In this document: piece after piece, positions 1-7,315 of the stretch
Numbering within the stretch: position 1 is the first letter of the stretch
How the letters are laid out: each line of letters begins with the position of its first letter
Source of the DNA: Proteiniphilum sp.
Lineage (GTDB): Bacteria > Bacteroidota > Bacteroidia > Bacteroidales > Dysgonomonadaceae
Assembly: GCA_012728465.1 (NCBI GenBank)
Contig: JAAYFB010000309.1
Span: 1 to 7,476 of the forward strand
Length of the DNA: 7,476 bases
Reading direction: 5' to 3'
The notes under the pieces: generated by a model
What the model saw: the letters and a program-made list of their open reading frames with translations, nothing else
Told to the model about the DNA's origin: nothing
Databases searched by the model: none
Program-made: the position numbers and the translations under genes

Positions 1-592
1 CGAAAAGCTACAATCAGCAGCACAACCAGGTGATGTTAGATTTGTTGATTTGAATGGAGATGGCGTAATAAATGATGATGACAAAACTAAAATAGGAAAA
101 GGAGCTCCCGATTGGACATATGGTATTACTTTAGGTGCAGATTGGAAAGGTATCGATATAAATATGTTCTTCCAAGGAACAATTGGAAATGATATTTTTG
201 ACTTTGCACAACGTGGAGACATACCTGCAGCAAATAGACCAGCATGGGTACTTGATAGATGGCATGGTGAAGGTACATCTAATCGTATTCCTCGTATGAC
301 CTCTGCAAACCCAAATAGTAACTGGAGATCTTCAGATTTATTTATTAAAGATGGCTCGTATATGCGTCTTAAGTCTGCTCAGTTAGGCTATACACTACCA
401 GCGAGACTAACTAATAAGATATCAGTGCAACGATTAAGAGTTTACATTTCGGCAGACAATTTGCTTACATTCACTAAGTATGATGGTTTCGATCCTGAAA
501 TTGCATCAGGTGGATACACCACAATTGGTATTGATAGAGGTATTTACCCACAAGCACGCACTATTTCGTTGGGTGCTAATATTACATTCTAA
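1..592 (+). CDS. SusC/RagA-type TonB-dependent outer-membrane transporter, C-terminal part (5' truncated)
   Basis: This is the C-terminal end of a SusC-family TonB-dependent transporter, the outer-membrane barrel that imports glycan oligosaccharides with a SusD lid. The frame is open to the window edge, with the first whole codon at base 2, leaving 196 residues of a protein that is usually about 1000. A TTG at 50 is an internal Leu codon, not a start. Family signs are the segment PGDVRFVDLNGDG followed by APDWTYG, strands such as DINMFFQGTIGN, SYMRLKSAQLGYTLP and RVYISADNLLTFTKYDGFDPE, and the ending YPQARTISLGANITF with a terminal Phe, as expected for a barrel recognised by BAM. Residues 16-27 of the fragment form an EF-hand-like loop (D-x-N-x-D-G-x-I-x-x-x-D), common in SusC proteins. 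The susD-like gene follows after 15 bases, so the two are surely co-transcribed. The plug and TonB box lie outside the window. Confidence 0.97.
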   Translation, partial: EKLQSAAQPGDVRFVDLNGDGVINDDDKTKIGKGAPDWTYGITLGADWKGIDINMFFQGTIGNDIFDFAQRGDIPAANRPAWVLDRWHGEGTSNRIPRMTSANPNSNWRSSDLFIKDGSYMRLKSAQLGYTLPARLTNKISVQRLRVYISADNLLTFTKYDGFDPEIASGGYTTIGIDRGIYPQARTISLGANITF

Positions 593-607
593 AAACAGGA
601 AAATATT

Positions 608-2164
608 ATGAGAAAATATATAAAACTACTAATTATAATAGTAATGATAGCAGGCTTGCACTCATGTAGCGATGATTTTATTACAAACTCATCAACAAAC
701 AAGCAGGCAGCAGGCGAACCAGCTACCGAAGGCGCAATATTGTCAAACTTAGCATCTGTTTATCAGATTTTACTTTTTGACAGCTACGCTAATAATAATT
801 ACAATAGTATAGTACTGACTTCTGACCTGCGCTCAGATGACATCTTTAAAGGTGGCGGTGATGCAGGTGACCAAAGACAGCTTTATCTTCTATCACTGTT
901 TACAACGACTCCTCAAGAAAACATATCTGGACTTTGGAGTATCTATTTCTCTGGAATAGCTAGAGCAAACAATGCTATAGATGCTTGCGAAAATGCAGTA
1001 GGATTCGACACTGCAGAGGATCAAAAAAGACTTGAGCAATATAAAGCAGAGGCTCACTTCTTACGTGCTTTCTATACTCACTGGCTTTGGAAGTTTTGGG
1101 GAAATATTCCATATTTTGAAACATTACTTACCGAACCTCCTTATATGGCACGTCAGTATTCTAGTGATGAAATATATGCAGAGATAATGGAAGACCTAGA
1201 CTTTGCTACTGGCAAAAATGAGGATGGAACTGATAGGCTACCAATGAGTGTAACAACTAACAACCTCGGAAGAGCAAACAAAGCAGCAGCAATCATGCTA
1301 AAAGCAAGAGTCGTACTTTATCAAAAGGATAGTAGCAAATACGCTGCAGTAACTTCCGACTTAGCTGAAATAATAAATAGTGGAAAATACGAACTATTCC
1401 CTGATTTTGCAGACATATGGATTGATGAAAATGAATTTAATAAGGAGTCTATTTTTGAAGCTAACCATCTTCCCGAAGGTAAAACTTGGGCAAGCGGATG
1501 GCAAGGATATGGTACTAACCTTCCAGCGTTTATCTCACCTAATGATTTGAAAGGTGGAAGTGAAACAGGCGACTTCAAAGGTGGCTGGGGTTTTGCTCCA
1601 GTTCGTGCTACTACATGGGAAATTTATGAAGTAGGAGACACTAGACGAGAAGGCTCAATAAATCAATGGAGTCCCGACTCATATGTAAAACGATTCCAAG
1701 ATACAGGATTTTTCCTAGGCAAGTATGCTGCTCGAGTTGGATATAACCCTCAGGGAGATACGGACTTGAACTATGCTAATAATCTTAGAATATTCCGTTA
1801 TTCTGAAACATTACTAACGTATGCAGAAATGATTATCTTGCATGGTCAAAGCCCCGTTAATGGAATTACCGCACAACAGTGTATGGATGAAGTTAGAGAA
1901 AGAGCTTTTGGTGAAGAAGCCTCAATACCTGCAACAAGCGAAAATATCAAATTGGAGCGTCGTCGTGAGTTTGTTGGTGAAGGAATGCGCTTTTGGGATA
2001 TAGTTCGTTGGGGTGATACTGACATTCTTACTGAAAATCTTGTTGAATATAATAGTACTCGTACTTGGAGTGACAACAAGAAACTTCTACCTATTCCTCA
2101 ATCAGAAATAGACAGAACAGCAGGAACGGAGTTTGCACTTGAACAAAACCCAGGATACAATTAA
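608..2164 (+). CDS. SusD/RagB-family surface glycan-binding lipoprotein
   Basis: This is a SusD-like lipoprotein, the surface lid that pairs with the upstream SusC and helps capture glycan. It is complete at 518 residues, a normal family length. The signal peptide has a Lys/Arg start, a hydrophobic core (residues 7-17) and lipobox LHSC with Cys20. The next residues, SDDF, match the acidic lipoprotein export signal for surface display in Bacteroidota. Family signs are the TPR-like helices of the N-terminal half (ARANNAID near 118, EAHFLRAFYTHWLWKFWGNIPY at 148-169 in part), RYSETLLTYAEM (397-408), ERRREFVGEGMRFWDIVRWG (450-469), and the closing LLPIPQSEID and EQNPGY. AGGA at 597-600 lies 7 bases before the ATG and may act as a Shine-Dalgarno site, which supports this start. 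The gene ends in tandem TAA TAA. The family is certain. The glucan preference is inferred from the neighbouring GH16 and GH3 genes. Confidence 0.97.
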   Translation: MRKYIKLLIIIVMIAGLHSCSDDFITNSSTNKQAAGEPATEGAILSNLASVYQILLFDSYANNNYNSIVLTSDLRSDDIFKGGGDAGDQRQLYLLSLFTTTPQENISGLWSIYFSGIARANNAIDACENAVGFDTAEDQKRLEQYKAEAHFLRAFYTHWLWKFWGNIPYFETLLTEPPYMARQYSSDEIYAEIMEDLDFATGKNEDGTDRLPMSVTTNNLGRANKAAAIMLKARVVLYQKDSSKYAAVTSDLAEIINSGKYELFPDFADIWIDENEFNKESIFEANHLPEGKTWASGWQGYGTNLPAFISPNDLKGGSETGDFKGGWGFAPVRATTWEIYEVGDTRREGSINQWSPDSYVKRFQDTGFFLGKYAARVGYNPQGDTDLNYANNLRIFRYSETLLTYAEMIILHGQSPVNGITAQQCMDEVRERAFGEEASIPATSENIKLERRREFVGEGMRFWDIVRWGDTDILTENLVEYNSTRTWSDNKKLLPIPQSEIDRTAGTEFALEQNPGYN

Positions 2165-2232
2165 TAAAATGATTTGTATAAGTTGCAAACTATTGTACAT
2201 ATCTGTTTTATGAAACATTAAAATAAAACCAA

Positions 2233-3738
2233 ATGAATAAGATATATATAAAACAATTTTGGCTACTACTATTACTAGTACTAATAGCCTCATGTAGCCC
2301 ACAAGAGCTAGACAAATACTCGATGAACGAAGTAGCTGCTTTAACGGATGAACAAGTTACTTTTACGTACAAGAGTTCTCCCTCTAGCGACAATATGATT
2401 ACTTTCACCAACACAACAGAGTTGCCTAGCAATGGAGTTTTTACCATTAGGTGGGACTTAGGAAATGGTGCATCGGGTAACAAGCAAACTGCAACTGGAT
2501 TATATCCTTTTGCAGGAGAATATACAGTTACTCTTTCTATTCACTCTGCCGATGGCTTTATTGCTAGAAAAAGCGTGGTAATGAAATTTGAAAATGATGA
2601 TTATACACTGGTAGATACACCTGTTTACAAGAACCTAACTGGTGGAGCAGACAACACTAAAGGCAAAACATGGGTATTTGATCAGCACAACAATTTCGCA
2701 AAAGAAGTTGCAGCAGCTGGATTTAAAGACATTAAAGGACATATGGGGTTAGGCCCTAGAGGATCAAGAGGACAAGAGTGGTGGGGTGCAGCTCCAAACG
2801 ATAAAATTAGTTGGGAGATGTACTCAAGCAAATTTACTTTTACTCAAGACGGAGTAAAACTAAAAATTGAAAAAAATGGAAATACAGGATATGGCAGAGC
2901 TGCTTCTGCTGCTAGTATAGGAGGATATAAAGTAACCTCAACTGTTGGCGAGGATGTACATTTCGATTATAGTGGTGGCGACTATACTTTCTCTATCGAT
3001 GAGTCAGGAGATTACCCATTACTGACTGTATCTGGCAATGGATTTATGGGATACTATTGCGGAAGTCAGGTATATGAGATTTTATATCAAACGGACAAAG
3101 TGATGGCATTACGTGTTGACAACGTAACTGAAGGGCAAGATTGGGTATTTGTTTACTGTATTGAAGAGTTAAACAAAGAACCAGAACTTCCACCTAAGGA
3201 ACTTAAAGCTATTCCACTTTCGGATGATTTTGAAGTAGAAGAAAAGTTCTTAGACCTAGTAAAAGAAGATATGGGTGATGTAAGTAGAGTAGTTGACAAT
3301 CCTGTAATGCTCCCAATAAATACTTCTGACAAGGTATATAGATATTGGAAATCAGATAAATTCTACAGCAACTTATCTTTTACTGCTTCTGACTACAAAT
3401 TTGATCTTAGCAAACAAAACATCATTACATTAAAGGTATATATTCCGTCATATAATGACTATGTAACCGAAAATGCTTCTGAAGCTTGGATAACTGAGAA
3501 AAAGCTACGCAGACAATTAGCAATAAAACTGCAAGATAGCGAACATGGAAGTCCATGGGAAACTCAAGTGGAAATTGTGAAAGGTGATTTGGAAACAGAT
3601 AAATGGATAGAACTGAAATTTGATTTTAGTAGCGCAGCTAATCGAGAGGACTTAGATCGAATAGTGATTCAGTTTGGTGGAGAAGGACATGGTGGTAGTG
3701 GTTTCTTCTTCTTCGATGATTTCAAGTTTAGCGAATAG
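2233..3738 (+). CDS. PKD-domain lipoprotein, likely surface glycan-binding protein (SGBP)
   Basis: This 501-residue lipoprotein is probably an auxiliary glycan-binding protein and has no recognisable enzyme motif. The signal peptide has a leucine-rich core and lipobox IASC with Cys21. Three parts are visible. Residues 37-120 are a PKD-type Ig-like domain (IRWDLGNG, then YPFAGEYTVTLSIHSADGF). Residues 130-312 are a beta-rich region starting KGKTWVFD, with GHMGLGP (169-175) and EWWGAAPNDK (182-191), which I cannot assign to a named family. Residues 325-501 look like a beta-sandwich carbohydrate-binding domain ending GFFFFDDFKF, as CBM4-like modules do. It follows the susD-like gene after 68 bases, the usual position for the SGBP in a PUL, and laminarin PULs are known to carry a PKD protein here. 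Its end is marked by three tandem in-frame stops (TAG TAA TAA, 3736-3744) and then a strong hairpin. The binding role and its ligand are inferred from position and architecture. Confidence 0.82.
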   Translation: MNKIYIKQFWLLLLLVLIASCSPQELDKYSMNEVAALTDEQVTFTYKSSPSSDNMITFTNTTELPSNGVFTIRWDLGNGASGNKQTATGLYPFAGEYTVTLSIHSADGFIARKSVVMKFENDDYTLVDTPVYKNLTGGADNTKGKTWVFDQHNNFAKEVAAAGFKDIKGHMGLGPRGSRGQEWWGAAPNDKISWEMYSSKFTFTQDGVKLKIEKNGNTGYGRAASAASIGGYKVTSTVGEDVHFDYSGGDYTFSIDESGDYPLLTVSGNGFMGYYCGSQVYEILYQTDKVMALRVDNVTEGQDWVFVYCIEELNKEPELPPKELKAIPLSDDFEVEEKFLDLVKEDMGDVSRVVDNPVMLPINTSDKVYRYWKSDKFYSNLSFTASDYKFDLSKQNIITLKVYIPSYNDYVTENASEAWITEKKLRRQLAIKLQDSEHGSPWETQVEIVKGDLETDKWIELKFDFSSAANREDLDRIVIQFGGEGHGGSGFFFFDDFKFSE

Positions 3739-3752
3739 TAATAAAAAAACCT

Positions 3753-3789
3753 TATGGCTGCCACTAAAACAAGTGGCAGCCATATTTTT
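3753..3789 (+). terminator. Hairpin with T run: intrinsic terminator or intra-operon attenuator
   Basis: The arms ATGGCTGCCACT (3754-3765) and AGTGGCAGCCAT (3772-3783) are perfect reverse complements around a 6-base loop, AAAACA. A T-A pair (3753/3784) extends the stem to 13 bp, and TTTTT follows at 3785-3789. The stem is far richer in GC than its surroundings. An A7 run at 3743-3749 gives the opposite strand its own T tract, so the site could also stop antisense transcripts. It lies just after the stops of the PKD protein gene and 15 bases before the GH16 start. Because more PUL genes follow on the same strand, partial termination, or protection of the upstream transcript's 3' end, is more likely than a full operon end. 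Structure is seen directly; strength in vivo is not known. Confidence 0.85.
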
Positions 3790-3804
3790 AATCAACCAAT
3801 CAGA

Positions 3805-4923
3805 ATGAATAAAATGAACTTACTACTGTTCCTATTGCTACTTATTGCTGTTTCGTGTAGTGATAATAACACAAACCCCATAATATCCAAGCCAAAAGTA
3901 GAAGTAAAATGGGATGTATCTCCTAAAGATATTTCATTTCCATCATCTGGTGGTGCTAACAGCATAATTGTAGATGCCAATGGAGAGTGGAAAGCGGAAT
4001 CCAAACAATCCTGGTGTAAAATAACTCACAGCATAGGATATAATGGTCAAACTAAGTTAGAAATAAATACTGAGAGCAATCACTTAACAGTGGCACGAAT
4101 AGCCGAAATAGTGTTTACATCTGGCGAATATAGTCATATTTATAAAGTAACTCAACAAGCTAGTGTGATTGGTGATTATGTGCCCAGTGGATACACAAAA
4201 GTGTGGGAGGATGAATTTAACACAAATAGGCAAAGTGATAATAAGCCTGCACTACCCGACACAAAAAAATGGTGGTATGAAGTGGAAGAACCAGGTTGGG
4301 TAAACAATGAATTACAAAAATATGTAGCAGGTGTGTTCGACAGCGACACTGTTTCATCAATATATGATGGCACTTTAAAAATAATAGCCAAGAAACATAA
4401 CAACCACATTATCTCAGCTAGAATGAATACAAGTGAGAGCTGGACATATGGGTATTTTGAAGCTCGACTAAAACTACCTGGTGGTAAAGGCACATGGCCT
4501 GCATTTTGGATGATGCCGAAAGATTTTAAAAATTGGCCTGATGATGGAGAAATAGATATTATGGAATATGTAGGGTATAGACCTAGTATTGTGCAATCAT
4601 CAATTCATACAAAAGCCTACAATCATGTGGCAAGAACCGAGAAAACAGCTACAAAAGAGATAAAAGGTGTAGAAACAACATTCCACATTTATGCTTTAGA
4701 ATGGACCACGGACTATATTAAAGGCTTTGTTGATGGTGAGGAATACTTCCGATTTGACAATGACAAAAAAGGCAACAAAGACACTTGGCCTTTCGACAAG
4801 CCATTTTATTTGAAACTAAATTTAGCGTGGGGTGGAGATTGGGGTGGCTCGCAAGGAATAGACGAAAGCAAGCTACCAGCCACATATGAGATTGATTATG
4901 TAAGAGTTTATCAAAAAAAATAG
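3805..4923 (+). CDS. BACON-GH16 laminarinase-like endo-beta-1,3-glucanase lipoprotein
   Basis: This is a predicted endo-acting beta-glucanase that cuts beta-1,3 (or mixed beta-1,3/1,4) glucan, 372 residues long. It has a lipoprotein signal with lipobox AVSC (Cys18) followed by SDNN, which favours surface display. Residues 31-119 resemble a BACON domain (sheet-rich, with ANGEWKAESKQSWCKI, then the VTQQA end). The GH16 domain spans about 129-372, with WEDEFN, WVNNELQKYV, WPAFWMMP and the catalytic DGEIDIMEYVG. Glu249 should be the nucleophile, Asp251 the helper and Glu254 the acid/base. The E-I-D-I-M-E spacing with its extra residue is the form typical of laminarinases, and the end YEIDYVRVYQ is complete. 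An in-frame ATG at 3754 was rejected as start because it lies in the hairpin stem and would put 17 residues before the signal peptide. A second Met (3814) is a possible but less likely start. The GH3 gene follows after only 5 bases. Exact linkage preference is inferred. Confidence 0.95.
   Translation: MNKMNLLLFLLLLIAVSCSDNNTNPIISKPKVEVKWDVSPKDISFPSSGGANSIIVDANGEWKAESKQSWCKITHSIGYNGQTKLEINTESNHLTVARIAEIVFTSGEYSHIYKVTQQASVIGDYVPSGYTKVWEDEFNTNRQSDNKPALPDTKKWWYEVEEPGWVNNELQKYVAGVFDSDTVSSIYDGTLKIIAKKHNNHIISARMNTSESWTYGYFEARLKLPGGKGTWPAFWMMPKDFKNWPDDGEIDIMEYVGYRPSIVQSSIHTKAYNHVARTEKTATKEIKGVETTFHIYALEWTTDYIKGFVDGEEYFRFDNDKKGNKDTWPFDKPFYLKLNLAWGGDWGGSQGIDESKLPATYEIDYVRVYQKK
4913..4920 (+). other. 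A8 run with in-frame A_AAA_AAA slippery heptamer at the GH16 stop codon
   Basis: Eight A residues directly precede the GH16 TAG stop. In the GH16 frame bases 4914-4920 read A AAA AAA, the X XXY YYZ pattern of -1 slippery sites. After a -1 shift the next codons are ATA GAA TAT, then the GH3 ATG at 4929, with no stop between. A slip by ribosome or polymerase would therefore fuse GH16 to GH3. No stimulatory hairpin was seen downstream, and A runs are common in AT-rich DNA, so a functional role is unproven. Confidence 0.3.
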
Positions 4924-4928
4924 AATAT

Positions 4929-7277
4929 ATGAATACTTTAAAAAGATTATTATTTGCTTCACTGCTTATTTTCATAGCAACATCATGCAACACAGAAGCA
5001 CCTAAAAGCAAAAACTATGATGCAAAACTGGAGCAACGCATAGATAGTGTAATGGCGAAAATGACATTGGAAGAGAAAGTTGGCCAAATGGCACAATACA
5101 CACTAGATGTCATTGGAAAAGGCGGCAATTTATATTATAGTGATGAGCCGTTTGAAATAGATTTATCTATGCTCGACTCAGTGATAGGGAAATACAAAGT
5201 AGGTTCAATATTAAATGTTAGTAATAATAGAGCTAGAACTACAGAGGTATGGGAGCAAACCCTACGCACAATACAAGAGAGAGCACTTAAGGAGACTGGA
5301 ATACCTGTATTATATGGTATCGACTCAAACCATGGCACAACCTACACAGCAGGTGGAACTCTTTTTCCACAAGCAATAGGGATGGCTGCAACTTTTAATA
5401 CCGATTTGATGGAAGAGGGTGCACGCATATCAGCTTACGAAACCAAGGCTAGCAATATTCCATGGACATTCAATCCCACAATGGATTTGGGCCGAGATGC
5501 TAGATGGTCGAGACAATGGGAAAGCTTTGGAGAAGATGCTTATCTAAATGCAAGAATGGGTGTAGCCTCTGTTAAGGGACTACAGGGTGACAACTCTAAC
5601 AGCATAGGCTTTAACCATATTGCAGCATGTGTAAAGCACTATATGGGTTACGGAGTGCCAGTATCTGGAAAAGACAGAACACCAGCAGTAATATCAGAAA
5701 CAGATTTGAGAGAGAAGTACTTCGAACCATTCCGTGCTACAATAATGGAAACAAATGCACTTTCGCTGATGGTTAATTCAGGCATTATAAATGGAGTATC
5801 TACTCATGCTGACTATCGATTACTAACAGAATGGATAAAAGAAGAATTAAATTTTGAAGGAGTTATCATAACCGATTGGGCAGACATTCAAAACTTACTA
5901 TCAAGAGACCGAATTGCAGTTGACTACAAAGAAGCTGTAAAGCGAAGCATCAATGCAGGAATTGATTTAGTAATGGAACCCTACAATTTAAGTTTCTGTA
6001 ACGCCCTTATTGAATTAGTAAATGAAGGAGAAGTATCACAAGCCAGAATAGATGACGCTGTGAGAAGAGTATTGCGACTAAAATTTAGATTAGGTTTATT
6101 TGAACGTCCTTTCTGGTCTCGCAATGACTATCCAGACTTTGGCAGTGCAGCCCACGAAAGTGCAGCAAAAGAAGCTGCAAGCGAGTCAATAACCCTTTTA
6201 AAAAATGAAGACAATATACTTCCTATCAAATTGGGGTCGAAAATATTAGTCACAGGTCCAAATGCCAACTCAATGAGAACCCTTAATGGTGGATGGTCAT
6301 ACTCATGGCAAGGAGAAAAAACAGAAGAGTTTGCAGAAGGGTACAACACATTATTAGAATCAATTCAAAACAAGTTTGGAGCGTCAAACGTAAGGTACGA
6401 ACCAGGAGTAACATACAATATGGCAGGAGCCTATTATGAGGAAAACGCCCCCGAAATTAATCGTGCTGTTGTCGCAGCTTCGGGTGTTGATTACATCATA
6501 CTATGTTTAGGAGAAAACAGTTATTGCGAAACCCCGGGAAACTTGGATGAACTAACTTTGTCGGACAATCAAACAAATTTAGCACTAGAGCTACAAAAAA
6601 CAGGAAAGCCTGTAATCTTAGTTCTAAATGAAGGACGCCCACGCTTAATTAGAAAAATTGAGCCAAACTCAAAAGCTATTTTGCAAACTTATCTTCCTGG
6701 CAATTTTGGAGGTGAGGCATTAGCAGACATTTTGAGCGGCGACATAAATCCTAGCGGCAAACTACCATATACTTACCCAAAATTTGAACAAGGCTTAATT
6801 ACTTACGACCACAAACCAAGTGAAAATATTGATGGAAAAATGGAAGGTGCATATGACTATGGTGCACAAACATCAATTCAATACCCCTTTGGTTATGGAT
6901 TAAGTTACACATCATTTGAATACTCGGACTTAACAACCGATATAGATAAGTTTTCATCGGGTGATATTATTACAGTGAAAGTTAAAATCAAGAACACTGG
7001 TGATGTAACTGGAAAAGAATCTGTATTATTGTTCAGTAGTGATTTAGTAGCATCTTTATCACCAGACGTAAGACGATTAAGAGCATTTGACAAAATAGAT
7101 CTCGAACCAAATGAAGTGAAAGAGGTAGAATTTAAACTGGCAGCCGACGACCTAGCATTTGTAAATGAAAAGGGTAAATGGACACTCGAAAAGGGTGACT
7201 TTTTATTGCAAATTGGAGATCAAACTGCGATGGTGACATGCAATGAAACGAAGATTTGGAATACTCCAAACAGATAA
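4929..7277 (+). CDS. GH3 family beta-glucosidase-like lipoprotein
   Basis: This is a predicted exo-acting glycoside hydrolase family 3 enzyme, likely a beta-glucosidase releasing glucose from beta-glucan oligosaccharides. At 782 residues it is complete and of normal length. The signal peptide ends in lipobox ATSC (Cys20). The (beta/alpha)8 domain spans about 30-395, with KMTLEEKVGQM, GIDSNHGTTYTAGGTLFPQ, GRDARWSRQWESFGED, the Lys236-His237 pair in CVKHYMGYG, and GVIITDWADI with Asp316 as the expected nucleophile. The alpha/beta sandwich domain (about 415-620) carries LGENSYCETPGN, the loop that usually supplies the acid/base; Glu529 or Glu534 could serve and I cannot decide between them. A fibronectin III-like domain closes the protein (about 650-770). 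The start lies 5 bases after the GH16 stop, so translational coupling is likely. Residues after Cys20 (NTEAPKS) are less acidic than in SusD, so a periplasmic location is plausible. Activity on beta-1,3 rather than beta-1,6 or beta-1,4 links is inferred. Confidence 0.95.
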   Translation: MNTLKRLLFASLLIFIATSCNTEAPKSKNYDAKLEQRIDSVMAKMTLEEKVGQMAQYTLDVIGKGGNLYYSDEPFEIDLSMLDSVIGKYKVGSILNVSNNRARTTEVWEQTLRTIQERALKETGIPVLYGIDSNHGTTYTAGGTLFPQAIGMAATFNTDLMEEGARISAYETKASNIPWTFNPTMDLGRDARWSRQWESFGEDAYLNARMGVASVKGLQGDNSNSIGFNHIAACVKHYMGYGVPVSGKDRTPAVISETDLREKYFEPFRATIMETNALSLMVNSGIINGVSTHADYRLLTEWIKEELNFEGVIITDWADIQNLLSRDRIAVDYKEAVKRSINAGIDLVMEPYNLSFCNALIELVNEGEVSQARIDDAVRRVLRLKFRLGLFERPFWSRNDYPDFGSAAHESAAKEAASESITLLKNEDNILPIKLGSKILVTGPNANSMRTLNGGWSYSWQGEKTEEFAEGYNTLLESIQNKFGASNVRYEPGVTYNMAGAYYEENAPEINRAVVAASGVDYIILCLGENSYCETPGNLDELTLSDNQTNLALELQKTGKPVILVLNEGRPRLIRKIEPNSKAILQTYLPGNFGGEALADILSGDINPSGKLPYTYPKFEQGLITYDHKPSENIDGKMEGAYDYGAQTSIQYPFGYGLSYTSFEYSDLTTDIDKFSSGDIITVKVKIKNTGDVTGKESVLLFSSDLVASLSPDVRRLRAFDKIDLEPNEVKEVEFKLAADDLAFVNEKGKWTLEKGDFLLQIGDQTAMVTCNETKIWNTPNR

Positions 7278-7315
7278 CAATAAATACTCAACACTAAATA
7301 AAATATTTTTCAAGC

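Noticed and set aside
2165..2232. Possible promoter between the susD-like gene and the PKD gene (TTTG at 2173-2176, TATCTGTT at 2200-2207)
   Set aside because: The Bacteroidota pattern is TTTG, about 19-21 bases, then TAnnTTTG. Here the spacer is 23 bases and the -7 match is poor. In AT-rich DNA this is expected by chance.
2208..2483. 91-codon antisense open frame over the start of the PKD gene
   Set aside because: Its hydrophobic end is simply the antisense of the leucine-rich signal peptide and there is no family resemblance.
3754..3804. Upstream in-frame ATG giving the GH16 protein 17 extra N-terminal residues
   Set aside because: The codons lie in the hairpin arms and loop, the added residues do not look like a signal peptide, and they would bury a good lipoprotein signal that starts naturally at 3805.
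4176..4493. 105-codon antisense open frame inside the GH16 gene
   Set aside because: It is wholly opposite the GH16 catalytic domain, with no domain or plausible start context; a shadow of coding bias.
4718..5011. 97-codon antisense open frame across the GH16/GH3 junction
   Set aside because: It lies opposite two well-supported genes, has no recognisable family motif, and its sequence reads as the reverse of conserved GH16 and GH3 coding regions.
7278..7315. Terminator between GH3 and the last gene (AAAATATTTT at 7300-7309)
   Set aside because: The palindrome is AT-only with no loop and would not form a stable stem; it looks like ordinary AT-rich spacer.
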